Source of the DNA: Flavobacterium sp. MedPE-SWcel
GTDB lineage: Bacteria; Bacteroidota; Bacteroidia; Flavobacteriales; Flavobacteriaceae
Reading direction: 5' to 3'
NCBI GenBank assembly: GCA_001874325.1
Contig: MPCW01000013.1
Coordinates: forward strand, 40,815 to 104,814
DNA: 64,000 nucleotides
The position numbers and the translations under genes were made by a program. A model generated the notes under the pieces. That model saw only the letters and a program-made list of their open reading frames with translations. It ran no database searches and was not told the origin of the DNA. Every line of letters starts with the position of its first letter. Positions within the stretch are counted from its first letter, which is position 1. Below, piece after piece: positions 20,144 to 29,100 of the stretch.

Positions 20144-20788
20144 CTATTCTTTTATAACAATTACAGTTGCTTTAAAACCAGTAGCAAGATTCCATTGATT
20201 AGAGGATATTAATTCTTCATTATCACCATATACACGAAATTCTGCCGTATTAGGTCCTGATGTCCCTTGATTTAATGCTACAAAATCAATTTTATTGAAA
20301 CCAGGTTGTAACGTTACCTGTATACCTTTAAAACTGTTTGTTAATACTATTTCAGATATTACAACACGATCATTAATCATTACTTTTATTCTGTCTCCAT
20401 CTTCATATCCAAAATCTCGTGCCATAATTTCAAGAAATTCAGAATTACTCCTGTGCTCCCCAAAAAACTGATTACCACGATATGGTTTATTCGATTCTCC
20501 CTTACGTTTTATCTCTACACGATCTGCATATTCGCTACTACGATTTACAAACTCATCTTTTTTATACATACTAAAGTTATCATTGTTATTAGCACCAACT
20601 TGATACGGATTTGTAACCGTAGGTCTAGGAGAAGTAACAGTGAAAGGGCTTGTAGTACTTAATGATGGAGTATCAGTAGAGGTAGTGTTACCTTTAGGCA
20701 CAGATATACTACCCGTGTTACTATCTAACTGGGCTTCAACGTTTATGGTTGTAAAAATCATGAATATAAAAAGAAATATTTTTTTCAT
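20144..20788 (-). CDS. Secreted protein of unknown function
   Basis: 214 residues from the ATG at 20788 (MKKIFLFIFMIFTTINVEAQ), which gives a clean signal peptide with cleavage after VEA. A start eight codons upstream would put charged and aromatic residues ahead of it and is less likely. The mature N-terminus is Ser/Thr/Pro-rich (about 20-75). The C-terminal half (about 105-214) has alternating strands with a conserved-looking DGDRIKVMINDRVVISEIVLT segment, like an immunoglobulin-type fold. No enzyme motif is seen. Homologous secreted proteins occur near rho in related genomes by my recollection; the role is unknown. Confidence 0.7.
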   Translation of the reverse strand: MKKIFLFIFMIFTTINVEAQLDSNTGSISVPKGNTTSTDTPSLSTTSPFTVTSPRPTVTNPYQVGANNNDNFSMYKKDEFVNRSSEYADRVEIKRKGESNKPYRGNQFFGEHRSNSEFLEIMARDFGYEDGDRIKVMINDRVVISEIVLTNSFKGIQVTLQPGFNKIDFVALNQGTSGPNTAEFRVYGDNEELISSNQWNLATGFKATVIVIKE

Positions 20789-20868
20789 ATAATATTGTCG
20801 AATAATAAACAAAATAACGAAAAAATTCGTGATTTATGTATTAACGATATAACGTTTTTTGTGTTTTA

Positions 20869-21396
20869 CTATTTTTTAAAATTCAATTCCCACAACTTTA
20901 CAGGTTGTTCAAAATTAAGAGTTCCTGGTATGGTTATATATTCTTTTACAAAAATAAAGCCAACTTTTTCTAATGTTCTATTTGGAGCATCATTTTTTGC
21001 ATATGGCTGACTGTATAACTTTTCAAGCTTTAAATTGTTAGAAAAGTAAGGTATAGACATTTTTACTAAAGCCGTACCTAAACCTTTATGACGACTAGTG
21101 GTATTCCAAAGATGAAGGTGCATATATGCATCATTACCATATACAAGAGGGTTTACATTACAATGACCTATAGCATTGCCGTTAAGCTCCCAGAGTAATG
21201 CGTATGATTTTTTCTCGGTATAAGGAAGCTCTATCTGTTGTTTTACAGCTATTTCAAAATCACTTCTGTTAGGTAGTTTATTAATATCAGCTCCCATGGT
21301 ATTAAGGTGTTCCGCGGTAGCAGTAAACCAATAATCAGCTAAAAGAGGAACATCTTTTTCTTCTAACTCCCTTACAGATAAATTGTATTCTTCCAT
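20869..21396 (-). CDS. GNAT-family N-acetyltransferase
   Basis: 175 residues. The N-terminus LSVRELEEKDVPLLADYW is the usual GNAT opening. The acetyl-CoA loop appears as TTSRHKGLGTALVKMSIPYF (R-x-x-G-x-G/A type), and YAKNDAPNRTLEKVGFIFVKEY is motif B. It transfers an acetyl group to an amine of unknown identity. It is 15 bases downstream of the bestrophin-like gene and co-oriented. Confidence 0.85.
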   Translation of the reverse strand: MEEYNLSVRELEEKDVPLLADYWFTATAEHLNTMGADINKLPNRSDFEIAVKQQIELPYTEKKSYALLWELNGNAIGHCNVNPLVYGNDAYMHLHLWNTTSRHKGLGTALVKMSIPYFSNNLKLEKLYSQPYAKNDAPNRTLEKVGFIFVKEYITIPGTLNFEQPVKLWELNFKK

Positions 21397-21410
21397 ACTA
21401 AAGTGTTAGT

Positions 21411-22277
21411 TTAATATATAAGCTCTTCAACATTCTTTTTAATGTTACTAGCAATTTGATCTAATGGTAAATCATTAGGGTCAGTACCAAAAGGATCTTC
21501 TATTTCCTCTGCAATAAGCTCTAAACTGGCCAATACATAAAATATAAAAACAACTACGGGTATAACATAATAGCCTAATTGGAAAACATAACCAAACGGC
21601 AATGTCATTACATAAAAGAAGATGAATTTTTTTATAAAAGCACTATAAGAATAGGGTATAGGAGTATTTTTAATACGTTCGCAAGCTCCACAAATATCAG
21701 TAAGTGATTGTACTTCGGCATTTAGTACAATTAACTGATCTCCGGTAATTTTACCATCTTTATATAGCTCATTTACCTTAGCCATAATAGTTTTAGCTAT
21801 TTGATTAGGCTTATGATTATAATGATCTGGAGCTAATATAGCATCCTCAAAAAGCTCATGTTTAATATCTTGATTTTTTAAGTGAGAGCTTAACACGTTT
21901 GCATAAGCAGGAATTAACTGTCGCATGATGGCTTTATCCTCTTTATCATCAATCATTACGGCTATTTTAAGCGCGAGATTACGGCTATTATTTACTAATG
22001 CTCCCCATATTTTTCGTCCTTCCCACCAGCGGTCATAAGCTGTATTAGTACGAAATACAAGTAATAATGATATAACAAAACCTAACATAGTATGCATAAC
22101 AGTTACATTACGCACATGACTTTCGTCTGATAACATCCAATATTCCATTTCAAGGTAAGCAACTAATCCTGAGTAAGCAGCTATACCTATCATTAAAGGA
22201 AAAAGCTTACGAACAGTATCAGCTTTATGAATTCGAAAAATAAAGGAAAACCATTCTTTTGGATTATAAGATATCAT
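21411..22277 (-). CDS. Bestrophin/UPF0187-family membrane protein
   Basis: 288 residues. Hydrophobic segments at about 28-45, 65-82, 208-228 and 231-255, with the family signature LVFRTNTAYDRWWEGRKIWGALVNNSRNLA (about 77-106) and a conserved C-terminal IEDPFGTDPNDLPLD. Bacterial bestrophin homologues form pentameric ion channels, some cation-selective. The physiological role here is unknown. A TAnnTTTG box lies at 22312-22319 on the minus strand. Confidence 0.87.
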   Translation of the reverse strand: MISYNPKEWFSFIFRIHKADTVRKLFPLMIGIAAYSGLVAYLEMEYWMLSDESHVRNVTVMHTMLGFVISLLLVFRTNTAYDRWWEGRKIWGALVNNSRNLALKIAVMIDDKEDKAIMRQLIPAYANVLSSHLKNQDIKHELFEDAILAPDHYNHKPNQIAKTIMAKVNELYKDGKITGDQLIVLNAEVQSLTDICGACERIKNTPIPYSYSAFIKKFIFFYVMTLPFGYVFQLGYYVIPVVVFIFYVLASLELIAEEIEDPFGTDPNDLPLDQIASNIKKNVEELIY

Positions 22278-22311
22278 AAGGTTTATTAATGTTGTGTTTA
22301 ATTTTGAAAGT

Positions 22312-22319
22312 CAAATATA
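22312..22319 (-). promoter_or_regulatory. Candidate -7 box for the bestrophin-GNAT unit
   Basis: On the minus strand the sequence is TATATTTG, an exact TAnnTTTG match, 35 bases before the ATG at 22277. Confidence 0.5.
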
Positions 22320-22367
22320 AGAGAAGATTTTAAAAGATATAAATATGAAAGTACACCTTTTAAGATT

Positions 22368-24470
22368 TTATGAAATATAATTCCAGATAGTTCTTTTTTT
22401 ATTTATTGCTATAAATGCACGACGTAATGCGGCATGTTCTGGTTTTGCCATTGCAGCGTCTTCTTTAAGCAATCTCATAGCTTTTTCTCGTGCAAGAGCA
22501 AGTATATCTCTATCTTTTACTAAGTCAGCTATTTGTAGGTTAAGTATTCCGCTTTGTTGCTTACCCATAATATCACCAGGACCTCGTAGTTTAAGGTCTA
22601 CTTCGGCAATTTCAAAACCATCATTAGTACGTACCATGGTTTCCATTCGAGTTTTACTATCATTACTTAGTTTATGATTTGTCATCATAATGCAATAGCT
22701 CTGTTCGGCACCACGTCCTACACGCCCACGTAACTGGTGTAATTGCGATAGCCCAAAACGTTCGGCACTTTCTATAACCATAACACTAGCATTGGGTACA
22801 TTTACACCTACCTCTATTACAGTAGTAGCAACCATAATATTGGTTTTACCCGCTGCAAAACGTTCCATTTCGCTATCTTTTTCACTAGGTTTCATACGCC
22901 CATGAACAATACTCACACTATATTGCGGTAATGGGAAATCGCGAGAGATACTCTCATAACCATCCATAAGGTCTTTATAGTCCATTTTATCGCTCTCCTC
23001 AATTAAAGGATATACAATATAAACTTGTCTGCCTTTAGCAATTTCTTCTTTAAGAAAAGCCCATACTTTTAAACGATTACTATCATAACGATGTACTGTT
23101 TTAATAGGTTTACGTCCTGGTGGCAGTTCATCTATTACTGATATATCAAGATCGCCATACAAGCTCATAGCAAGCGTACGGGGTATTGGTGTAGCTGTCA
23201 TTACCAGTATATGTGGTGGAATCTCATTTTTACGCCATAGTTTACTACGTTGTTCTACACCAAAGCGGTGCTGTTCGTCTATAATAGCAAGTCCTAAATT
23301 GTTGAATTGTACTTTATCTTCTAATAAAGCATGTGTACCAATTATTATATTCAAGCTACCATCTAGCAAGGCTTCATGTATTATTTTTCGCTCGGCAGTT
23401 TTTGTAGAACCTGTTAATATTTTAATACTGATTCCCATCGGTTCTGCAAGCTCGTTTAAACCTGCATAGTGCTGATTAGCTAATATCTCGGTAGGAGCCA
23501 TTAAACAGGCTTGAAATCCGTTATCTAAGGCTAGTAGCATACTCATAAAGGCCACTATTGTTTTACCAGAACCCACATCACCTTGTAATAAGCGATTCAT
23601 TTGGGCTGGTTGCCCCATACTATTCCTAATCTCTTTTAATACTCGTTTTTGAGCATTAGTAAGCTCAAAAGGGAGATGGTTTTGATAGAAATCGTTAAAA
23701 TGACCACCTACAGTAGTAAACGAATGTCCTTTTATCTTTTGTTTACTTATAAGGTTTTTAGTTATGAGTTGTAATTGTATAAAAAACAGTTCTTCAAACT
23801 TTAATCGAAATTGCGCTTTAGTTAATAGATCATTACTTTTAGGGAAATGAATATTAAATAATGCTGCATTTTTAGGTATAAGTTTTAATTCTTCTAAAAG
23901 GGCAGAGGGTAATGTTTCACTAAACAATGCTTGTGTTTCTACAAATAGCTGTTGCATTATTTTATTTACAACCTTATTTGTAACACCACGTTGCGTTAGT
24001 TTTTCGGTACTAGGATATATAGGCTGCATGGCACTACGTAAGCTTTTTTTATGATCGTCTAACGATTCCATTTCTGGATGTGCCATATTAAACTGCCCGT
24101 TAAACGAAGTACATTTACCAAAAACAACATAAGGAACATTGATTTTGATATTTTCGCGTATCCATTTTTGCCCCTGAAACCATACAAGTTCCATTTGTCC
24201 TGTATTATCTACAAAAGTAGCTACAAGTCGTTTGCCTCGTTTTTGTTCTACCGTTTTAAGGTTAATTACTTTACCTACTACCTGAATTTCGGCACCGTTA
24301 TTTTGTAATTCGTTAATACGATAGTAGCGTGTACGGTCTATATAACGGTTAGGAAATAAGTTAAGAAGATCTCCATATTTATGAATACCTAATTCTTTTC
24401 GGAGTAGTTCGCCACGAGCTGGCCCTACACCTTTAAGATATTCTATAGAAGTTTCAAGTAGGTTGTTCAT
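22368..24470 (-). CDS. recG: ATP-dependent DNA helicase RecG
   Basis: 700 residues, full length. The wedge/OB domain occupies about 55-170. The helicase core has Walker A GDVGSGKT, motif II IIDEQHRFG (the DEQH box typical of RecG/Mfd), VMTATPIPRT, and the second RecA lobe with TTVIEVGVNVPNA and HQLRGRVGRG. It ends with the TRG-type segment DLKLRGPGDIMGKQQSG. RecG remodels stalled forks and Holliday junctions. The last residues (KKRTIWNYIS) match a normal terminus. Confidence 0.97.
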   Translation of the reverse strand: MNNLLETSIEYLKGVGPARGELLRKELGIHKYGDLLNLFPNRYIDRTRYYRINELQNNGAEIQVVGKVINLKTVEQKRGKRLVATFVDNTGQMELVWFQGQKWIRENIKINVPYVVFGKCTSFNGQFNMAHPEMESLDDHKKSLRSAMQPIYPSTEKLTQRGVTNKVVNKIMQQLFVETQALFSETLPSALLEELKLIPKNAALFNIHFPKSNDLLTKAQFRLKFEELFFIQLQLITKNLISKQKIKGHSFTTVGGHFNDFYQNHLPFELTNAQKRVLKEIRNSMGQPAQMNRLLQGDVGSGKTIVAFMSMLLALDNGFQACLMAPTEILANQHYAGLNELAEPMGISIKILTGSTKTAERKIIHEALLDGSLNIIIGTHALLEDKVQFNNLGLAIIDEQHRFGVEQRSKLWRKNEIPPHILVMTATPIPRTLAMSLYGDLDISVIDELPPGRKPIKTVHRYDSNRLKVWAFLKEEIAKGRQVYIVYPLIEESDKMDYKDLMDGYESISRDFPLPQYSVSIVHGRMKPSEKDSEMERFAAGKTNIMVATTVIEVGVNVPNASVMVIESAERFGLSQLHQLRGRVGRGAEQSYCIMMTNHKLSNDSKTRMETMVRTNDGFEIAEVDLKLRGPGDIMGKQQSGILNLQIADLVKDRDILALAREKAMRLLKEDAAMAKPEHAALRRAFIAINKKRTIWNYIS

Positions 24471-24546
24471 TTAGATAATAGGATAGAACGCGAAGATAAA
24501 GATTATTACAATGATTTAGAAATGTAACATGAAAGACTCTAAATAA

Positions 24547-24578
24547 CAAAAACCAGTCAATAAATCAACTGGTTTTTG
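24547..24578 (-). terminator. Terminator of the universal stress protein gene
   Basis: Perfect 11-bp stem CAAAAACCAGT (24547-24557) and ACTGGTTTTTG (24568-24578) with a 10-nt loop. Read on the minus strand it lies downstream of the Usp stop and upstream of recG. The rest of the 190-base gap holds no ORF. Confidence 0.75.
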
Positions 24579-24661
24579 AAACATCTTATATGTGTAGAAG
24601 CATGTTTTCGATTCTTAAATTTAAGAATAAATAATTAACTACTAACTTAATTATTTGTTAA

Positions 24662-25495
24662 TTAGTGAAATACCATTATTGGTACTTTACTATGGTATGC
24701 CATCTTTTTTGTAAGGCTACGATGAAATAGATTTTCAAAAAAACTTCGCTTATGCTTTAACATAGCTAACATATCGATATGCTGATTTTCTACAAAGTCA
24801 AGAATTGTTTCTTCGGTATTATTACCAGTTATAGAGAAAAAGCTAACTTTCTCGTTATTATAGCGCATTTTCCATTCATTTATCTTTTCATCTATATCAT
24901 CAGGATCGTTATCATTTTTTATATGAAGGCAGTAAACACTAGAACCTATTTTATTTGTAATATCTAATAGGCGTTGTAAAGCCAGATTATCCTCATCTTT
25001 GTATTGTGTTGTAAACACTACATTTTTTATTTGATGATGAAATTCGGCAGCTGTAGGAATCCCTAATACAGGTACTTTTGCATTACTAATAACCGTTGCT
25101 GTATTAGAACCTAAAAAAGTTTCTTTAATACCACTAGCACCTGTTGTCCCCATTACTATAAGGTCGATATCTTTTTCATGACATACCTTGTTTATATTAT
25201 AGATTAAGTCACCATGTAAAAGAATATCATGCAGTTTTATATGGTCTAATTTTCGTTTTGCAGCAAGTTGCTCTAGTTTTTTTAACTCTCTCTCAAAACT
25301 CTCTGATTGATTTGCTGCTACAATATCAAAAATTTCTTTTGTAGATTCTGGCAATACAGGAGTTTCTACTATTGGTAGATTATATACATGCAGTATAGTT
25401 AATTCAGCATTAAGAGTATCGGCAAACTTTAAAGCATAAGTAAATGCAATGTTCGCAGCTTCAGAAAAATCGGTAGGAAATAATACACGTTTCAT
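24662..25495 (-). CDS. Tandem universal stress protein (UspA family)
   Basis: 277 residues with two Usp folds. The first (1-145) begins KRVLFPTDFSEAANIAFTYALKFA and has the ATP-binding GTTGASGIKETFLGSNTATVI motif (G-x2-G-x9-G-S/T). The second (about 150-277) lacks that glycine motif, ends HKRSFFENLFHRSLTKKMAYHSKVPIMVF and may be a regulatory half. The function is stress survival with no defined reaction. It is monocistronic and divergent from mnmE. Confidence 0.9.
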   Translation of the reverse strand: MKRVLFPTDFSEAANIAFTYALKFADTLNAELTILHVYNLPIVETPVLPESTKEIFDIVAANQSESFERELKKLEQLAAKRKLDHIKLHDILLHGDLIYNINKVCHEKDIDLIVMGTTGASGIKETFLGSNTATVISNAKVPVLGIPTAAEFHHQIKNVVFTTQYKDEDNLALQRLLDITNKIGSSVYCLHIKNDNDPDDIDEKINEWKMRYNNEKVSFFSITGNNTEETILDFVENQHIDMLAMLKHKRSFFENLFHRSLTKKMAYHSKVPIMVFH

Positions 25496-25658
25496 AGCTT
25501 TTGGCTTTTTATTAAAGTTACGAAATAAAGCTAATAGTTTGACGCTTTTTTATTACAAATTAACAGAATCATAATATACTTTTAAGGGAGTTAAACCTCT
25601 AAATATAGCGCTTATTTAAAGAGATAATATCTCTAAATAAAACATTGAATATATACCT

Positions 25659-25666
25659 TATCTTTG
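25659..25666 (+). promoter_or_regulatory. Candidate -7 box for mnmE
   Basis: TATCTTTG matches TAnnTTTG and lies 14 bases before the ATG at 25681. The nearest upstream TTG (25645-25647) is closer than the usual -33 spacing. Confidence 0.55.
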
Positions 25667-25680
25667 TAAAAAAATAGTTA

Positions 25681-27078
25681 ATGATTTTACAGGATACTAT
25701 AGTGGCTTTAGCTACACCATCGGGCGCAGGAGCAATAGCAGTATTGCGTCTTTCTGGTTCCGATGCAATTACTATATCAGCAAAGATGTTTCAATCTGTT
25801 TCAGGCAAAGATATTACTGCGGTTAAATCGCACACAATACATTTAGGAAATATCGTTGAAAACGATAAAGTATTCGATCAGGTACTACTATCAGTATTTA
25901 AAGGACCTAACTCATATACAGGAGAGAATGTTGTAGAGATCTCATGTCACGGATCTGTATATATACAGCAACAAATTATTCAGTTAATGTTACGCTCAGG
26001 GTGTAGAATGGCTAATGCAGGAGAATTTACATTAAGAGCTTTTCTTAATGGTAAATTAGATCTTTCGCAAGCAGAAGCAGTTGCCGATTTAATATCGAGC
26101 GATAATGAGGCTTCGCATCAAGTAGCGATGCAGCAAATGCGAGGAGGATTCTCTAATGAGATTGCAAAACTTCGTGAAGAGCTTTTAAACTTTGCTTCGT
26201 TAATAGAACTTGAACTTGATTTTGCAGAGGAAGATGTTGAATTTGCCGATCGTACGCAATTTCATGATTTACTAAATAGAATAGAATTTGTTTTAAAAAG
26301 ACTTCTTGACTCATTTGCTGTAGGTAATGTTATTAAAAACGGTATACCTGTAGCTATTGTAGGAGAGCCTAACGTAGGTAAATCGACATTATTAAACGCT
26401 TTATTAAACGAAGAGCGTGCTATAGTATCGGATATTGCAGGTACTACTCGTGATACTATTGAGGATGAACTTGTAATAGACGGTATAGGGTTTAGGTTTA
26501 TAGATACAGCAGGTATTCGCGAAACAGAAGATGTTGTAGAGAGCATAGGTATCAAGAAAACTTTTGAAAAGATAACTCAGGCTCAGGTTGTTATTTATTT
26601 GGTAGATAGCTATCAAATAGTAAATGATGCTGAACAATTATCGCGCTTAAAGGTTGAAATAGCTAAAATAAAAGATCAGTTCCCGTTAAAACCACTGATT
26701 ATTTTAGCTAATAAGTCAGATAAACTAGATGATGCACAGCAAAAAGCTATGATAGGAGAAATTGAAAACATTCACTTACTATCAGCAAAACAAAATAGAG
26801 GAGTAGAGGAGCTTAAATCGCAATTACTATCATTTGTAAACACAGGAGCTTTACGCAATAACGAGACTATAGTTACTAACTCTAGACATTACGACTCGTT
26901 ACTAAAAGCATTAGAAGAAATACAAAAAGTACAGTTTGGGTTACAATCGGGTATCTCTGCCGATTTAATGGCTATAGATATACGTGAAGCCTTATATCAC
27001 TTTGGAGAGATTACAGGACAAGTAACTAACGATGAGTTGTTAGGAAATATATTTGCTAATTTCTGTATTGGAAAGTAA
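25681..27078 (+). CDS. mnmE: tRNA uridine-5-carboxymethylaminomethyl GTPase MnmE
   Basis: 465 residues, full length. With MnmG it modifies the wobble uridine of certain tRNAs. The N-terminal tetrahydrofolate-binding domain (ALATPSGAGAIAVLRLSG), the helical domain and the inserted GTPase are all present: G1 GEPNVGKSTL (about 228-237), DIAGTTRDT, DTAGIRE, NKSD. The C-terminal FCIGK with the conserved Cys ends the protein. The last 18 bases are the left attachment site of an integrated element, so the terminal codons are part of the recombination site, yet the encoded residues are unchanged. Confidence 0.97.
   Translation: MILQDTIVALATPSGAGAIAVLRLSGSDAITISAKMFQSVSGKDITAVKSHTIHLGNIVENDKVFDQVLLSVFKGPNSYTGENVVEISCHGSVYIQQQIIQLMLRSGCRMANAGEFTLRAFLNGKLDLSQAEAVADLISSDNEASHQVAMQQMRGGFSNEIAKLREELLNFASLIELELDFAEEDVEFADRTQFHDLLNRIEFVLKRLLDSFAVGNVIKNGIPVAIVGEPNVGKSTLLNALLNEERAIVSDIAGTTRDTIEDELVIDGIGFRFIDTAGIRETEDVVESIGIKKTFEKITQAQVVIYLVDSYQIVNDAEQLSRLKVEIAKIKDQFPLKPLIILANKSDKLDDAQQKAMIGEIENIHLLSAKQNRGVEELKSQLLSFVNTGALRNNETIVTNSRHYDSLLKALEEIQKVQFGLQSGISADLMAIDIREALYHFGEITGQVTNDELLGNIFANFCIGK
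27061..27078 (+). other. attL: left attachment site inside the end of mnmE
   Basis: TTCTGTATTGGAAAGTAA, identical to attR over the 14 bases 27064-27077. It encodes Phe-Cys-Ile-Gly-Lys-stop of MnmE. The same gene end is the known target of the Salmonella genomic island 1 family (thdF/trmE), and the sequence closely resembles that target because the protein motif is conserved. Confidence 0.88.
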
Positions 27079-27121
27079 CCATTGCAAAACAACGGAATAT
27101 AAAACTTATAGAAAAACACTT

Positions 27122-27150
27122 AAAGCCTTATATATTAAGGCTTTTTTGCT
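27122..27150 (+). terminator. Terminator downstream of mnmE, inside the element
   Basis: Stem AAAGCCTTA (27122-27130) and TAAGGCTTT (27136-27144) with a 5-nt loop and six T. It lies to the element side of attL, so the element supplies the terminator for mnmE. Confidence 0.8.
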
Positions 27151-27203
27151 TTATTGTGGTTAATTGTTGTTTTGTGATATTATGTGTTTTTGTGTAATTA
27201 TTC

Positions 27204-27236
27204 TGTACCTTATTTGTACCTTTGATATGAGGTACA
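27204..27236 (+). repeat. Left arm-type repeats: two direct and one inverted TGTACC sites
   Basis: TGTACC occurs at 27204-27209 and 27215-27220 (11-base period) and inverted as GGTACA at 27231-27236. The 17-base unit 27204-27220 recurs with one mismatch at 42608-42624, near the other end. This is the expected form of integrase arm or Xis sites. A TAnnTTTG-like box (TACCTTTG, 27217-27224) overlaps, so binding here might also control the gene at 27322. The rest of the 243-base gap after mnmE holds only the terminator. Confidence 0.6.
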
Positions 27237-27321
27237 AATTTTTGTGTTTTTTTGGCGAAATTATGGCACTTAATTACACTTAAATGTACTTATGTTTATT
27301 TAATACTTCTTAATTACTATT

Positions 27322-27873
27322 ATGAGTACCAATATTAAAGTACAACGCATTTGCCAATATTGTAGAAATGAATTTACAGCTAAAACAACCACAACAAAAT
27401 ATTGTTCTCATAAGTGTAATAGTAGACATTATAAACAAAGAGTAAAAGAGGGTAAAATAAAAGTAAGTAATACTGAAACTTTAAAAATTAAAAATATACC
27501 CTATAAAGAAGTAAATATTAAAGAGATATTAACTGTTAAGGATGTTGCTACTTTATTAACCTGTTCTACCCGAACAGCATACCGTTTAATTAATAACGGT
27601 ACTATTAAAGGAGTAAATTTTGGTAGTAGAATGACTAGGGTACAAAAATCAGAATTAAAAAAAGTATTTGAACAACCAAGACCTTTAAAGAATATTATTA
27701 AAACTGATAAATTTAAAGTTTCGGATTTTTATACTATAAATGAAGTGATGCAAAAATACAATGTATCTCAAGGTACTTTACAACAAGTAATTAAAAGAAA
27801 TAATGTACCTAAAACGAAGAAAGGTAGATATGTATATGTATCTAAATTGATGATAAATGATTTATTAACTTAA
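27322..27873 (+). CDS. Zn-finger plus double helix-turn-helix DNA-binding protein
   Basis: 183 residues. An N-terminal C-x2-C-x13-C-x3-C knuckle (Cys11, 14, 28, 32) is followed by two excisionase/MerR-like HTH_17 modules: about 71-120 (LTVKDVATLLTCSTRTAYRLINNGTIKGVNFG) and about 134-183 (YTINEVMQKYNVSQGTLQQVIKRNNVP). The position just inside attL and 60 bases before the integrase fits a recombination directionality factor or element regulator. The assignment is from domain pattern and context only. It is very Lys/Asn-rich, like the host. Confidence 0.8.
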   Translation: MSTNIKVQRICQYCRNEFTAKTTTTKYCSHKCNSRHYKQRVKEGKIKVSNTETLKIKNIPYKEVNIKEILTVKDVATLLTCSTRTAYRLINNGTIKGVNFGSRMTRVQKSELKKVFEQPRPLKNIIKTDKFKVSDFYTINEVMQKYNVSQGTLQQVIKRNNVPKTKKGRYVYVSKLMINDLLT

Positions 27874-27933
27874 AATAAAGTTTCTTTTTTAGCTTCATAA
27901 AATTCACTATTTTCACAAACGTATAAAAGATCA

Positions 27934-29076
27934 ATGGCAATAAAAGTAACATTAAGACAAAAAAGCATCTCTAAAGGGCGTAAAAGCCTATACCTTGATT
28001 TTTACCCACCTATTTTAAATACTAAAACCAACAAACCTACACGCAGAGAGTTTTTGGGAATGTATATTCAGGAGAAAGCAAAAAGTCCATTAGATAAGCA
28101 ACATAATTTAGAAACGCTTAGGCTAGCCGAAAATATAAGGCAACAACGTGAGAACTTTTTAAATAAGCCTGAAATTTATAGTGAATACGAAAAAGAAAAA
28201 TTAAACCTCAAAAAACAAGGTGAAAAATCGTTTATCGAATATTTTGAAAACTTAGGTGATAAACGTAATGGATCAAATAACGACAATTGGGGGGCTGCAC
28301 TTAATTACCTTAAAAAGTTTACTGGTAACGATATAAAATTTGCTGATCTTAATGAAAGTTTACTTGAAAACCTTAAAGAGTTTCTGTTAACTACAAAAAG
28401 CAACCGTAGTAATAAAACAACATTATCGCAAAACTCGGCGGTATCTTACTTTAATAAAGTAAAAGCAGCATTACGCCAAGCCCATAAAGATGGTTATATA
28501 CAAACCGACCTTAATGCTAAAATACAGCCTATTAAAGAAGCCGAAACGCGCCGTGAGTATCTAACGTTAGAAGAACTTAATGCATTAGTAAAAACACCTT
28601 GCCAAAACGACTTATTAAAACGTGCTGCATTATTTTCAGCACTTACGGGTTTACGTTTTTCTGATATTGAAAAAATGACATGGGGCGAACTGGAGTATAT
28701 AGCAGGGCAGGGGTATAATCTTAATTTCAATCAAAAGAAAACAAAGGGCGTTGAGGTATTACCAATATCTGAACAAGCATATAGCTTACTGGGCGAACAG
28801 GGCAAACCTGATACAAAAGTATTTGAAGGGTTAAAATATTCAGCATATCACAATAAACATCTATTTCAATGGATTGGAGCAGCAGGAATAACAAAAAATA
28901 TTACTTTCCATTGTTTTAGGCATACGTATGCTACATTACAATTGCAAAATGGTACAGATATATATACCGTGAGTAAAATGTTAGGGCATAAAGACTTAAA
29001 AACAACTCAAGTATATGCCAAAATTGTAGATGAAGCCAAAAGAACGGCTGCCGATAAAATAAAATTAGACTTATAA
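27934..29076 (+). CDS. Tyrosine recombinase (site-specific integrase)
   Basis: 380 residues. An arm-type N-terminus (MAIKVTLRQKSISKGRKSLYLDF), a SAM-like core-binding domain (about 95-200), and a catalytic domain with the full set Arg241 (TGLRF), His326-x2-Arg329 (HCFRH), His352 (LGHKDL) and nucleophile Tyr361 (TQVYAKI). It is of the type common in Bacteroidota islands. Being next to attL, it is the likely enzyme that joined the element to the mnmE end. It is complete, so excision may still be possible. The restriction gene starts 24 bases later. Confidence 0.95.
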   Translation: MAIKVTLRQKSISKGRKSLYLDFYPPILNTKTNKPTRREFLGMYIQEKAKSPLDKQHNLETLRLAENIRQQRENFLNKPEIYSEYEKEKLNLKKQGEKSFIEYFENLGDKRNGSNNDNWGAALNYLKKFTGNDIKFADLNESLLENLKEFLLTTKSNRSNKTTLSQNSAVSYFNKVKAALRQAHKDGYIQTDLNAKIQPIKEAETRREYLTLEELNALVKTPCQNDLLKRAALFSALTGLRFSDIEKMTWGELEYIAGQGYNLNFNQKKTKGVEVLPISEQAYSLLGEQGKPDTKVFEGLKYSAYHNKHLFQWIGAAGITKNITFHCFRHTYATLQLQNGTDIYTVSKMLGHKDLKTTQVYAKIVDEAKRTAADKIKLDL

Positions 29077-29100
29077 ACCAACTAATAATTACTATATAGA

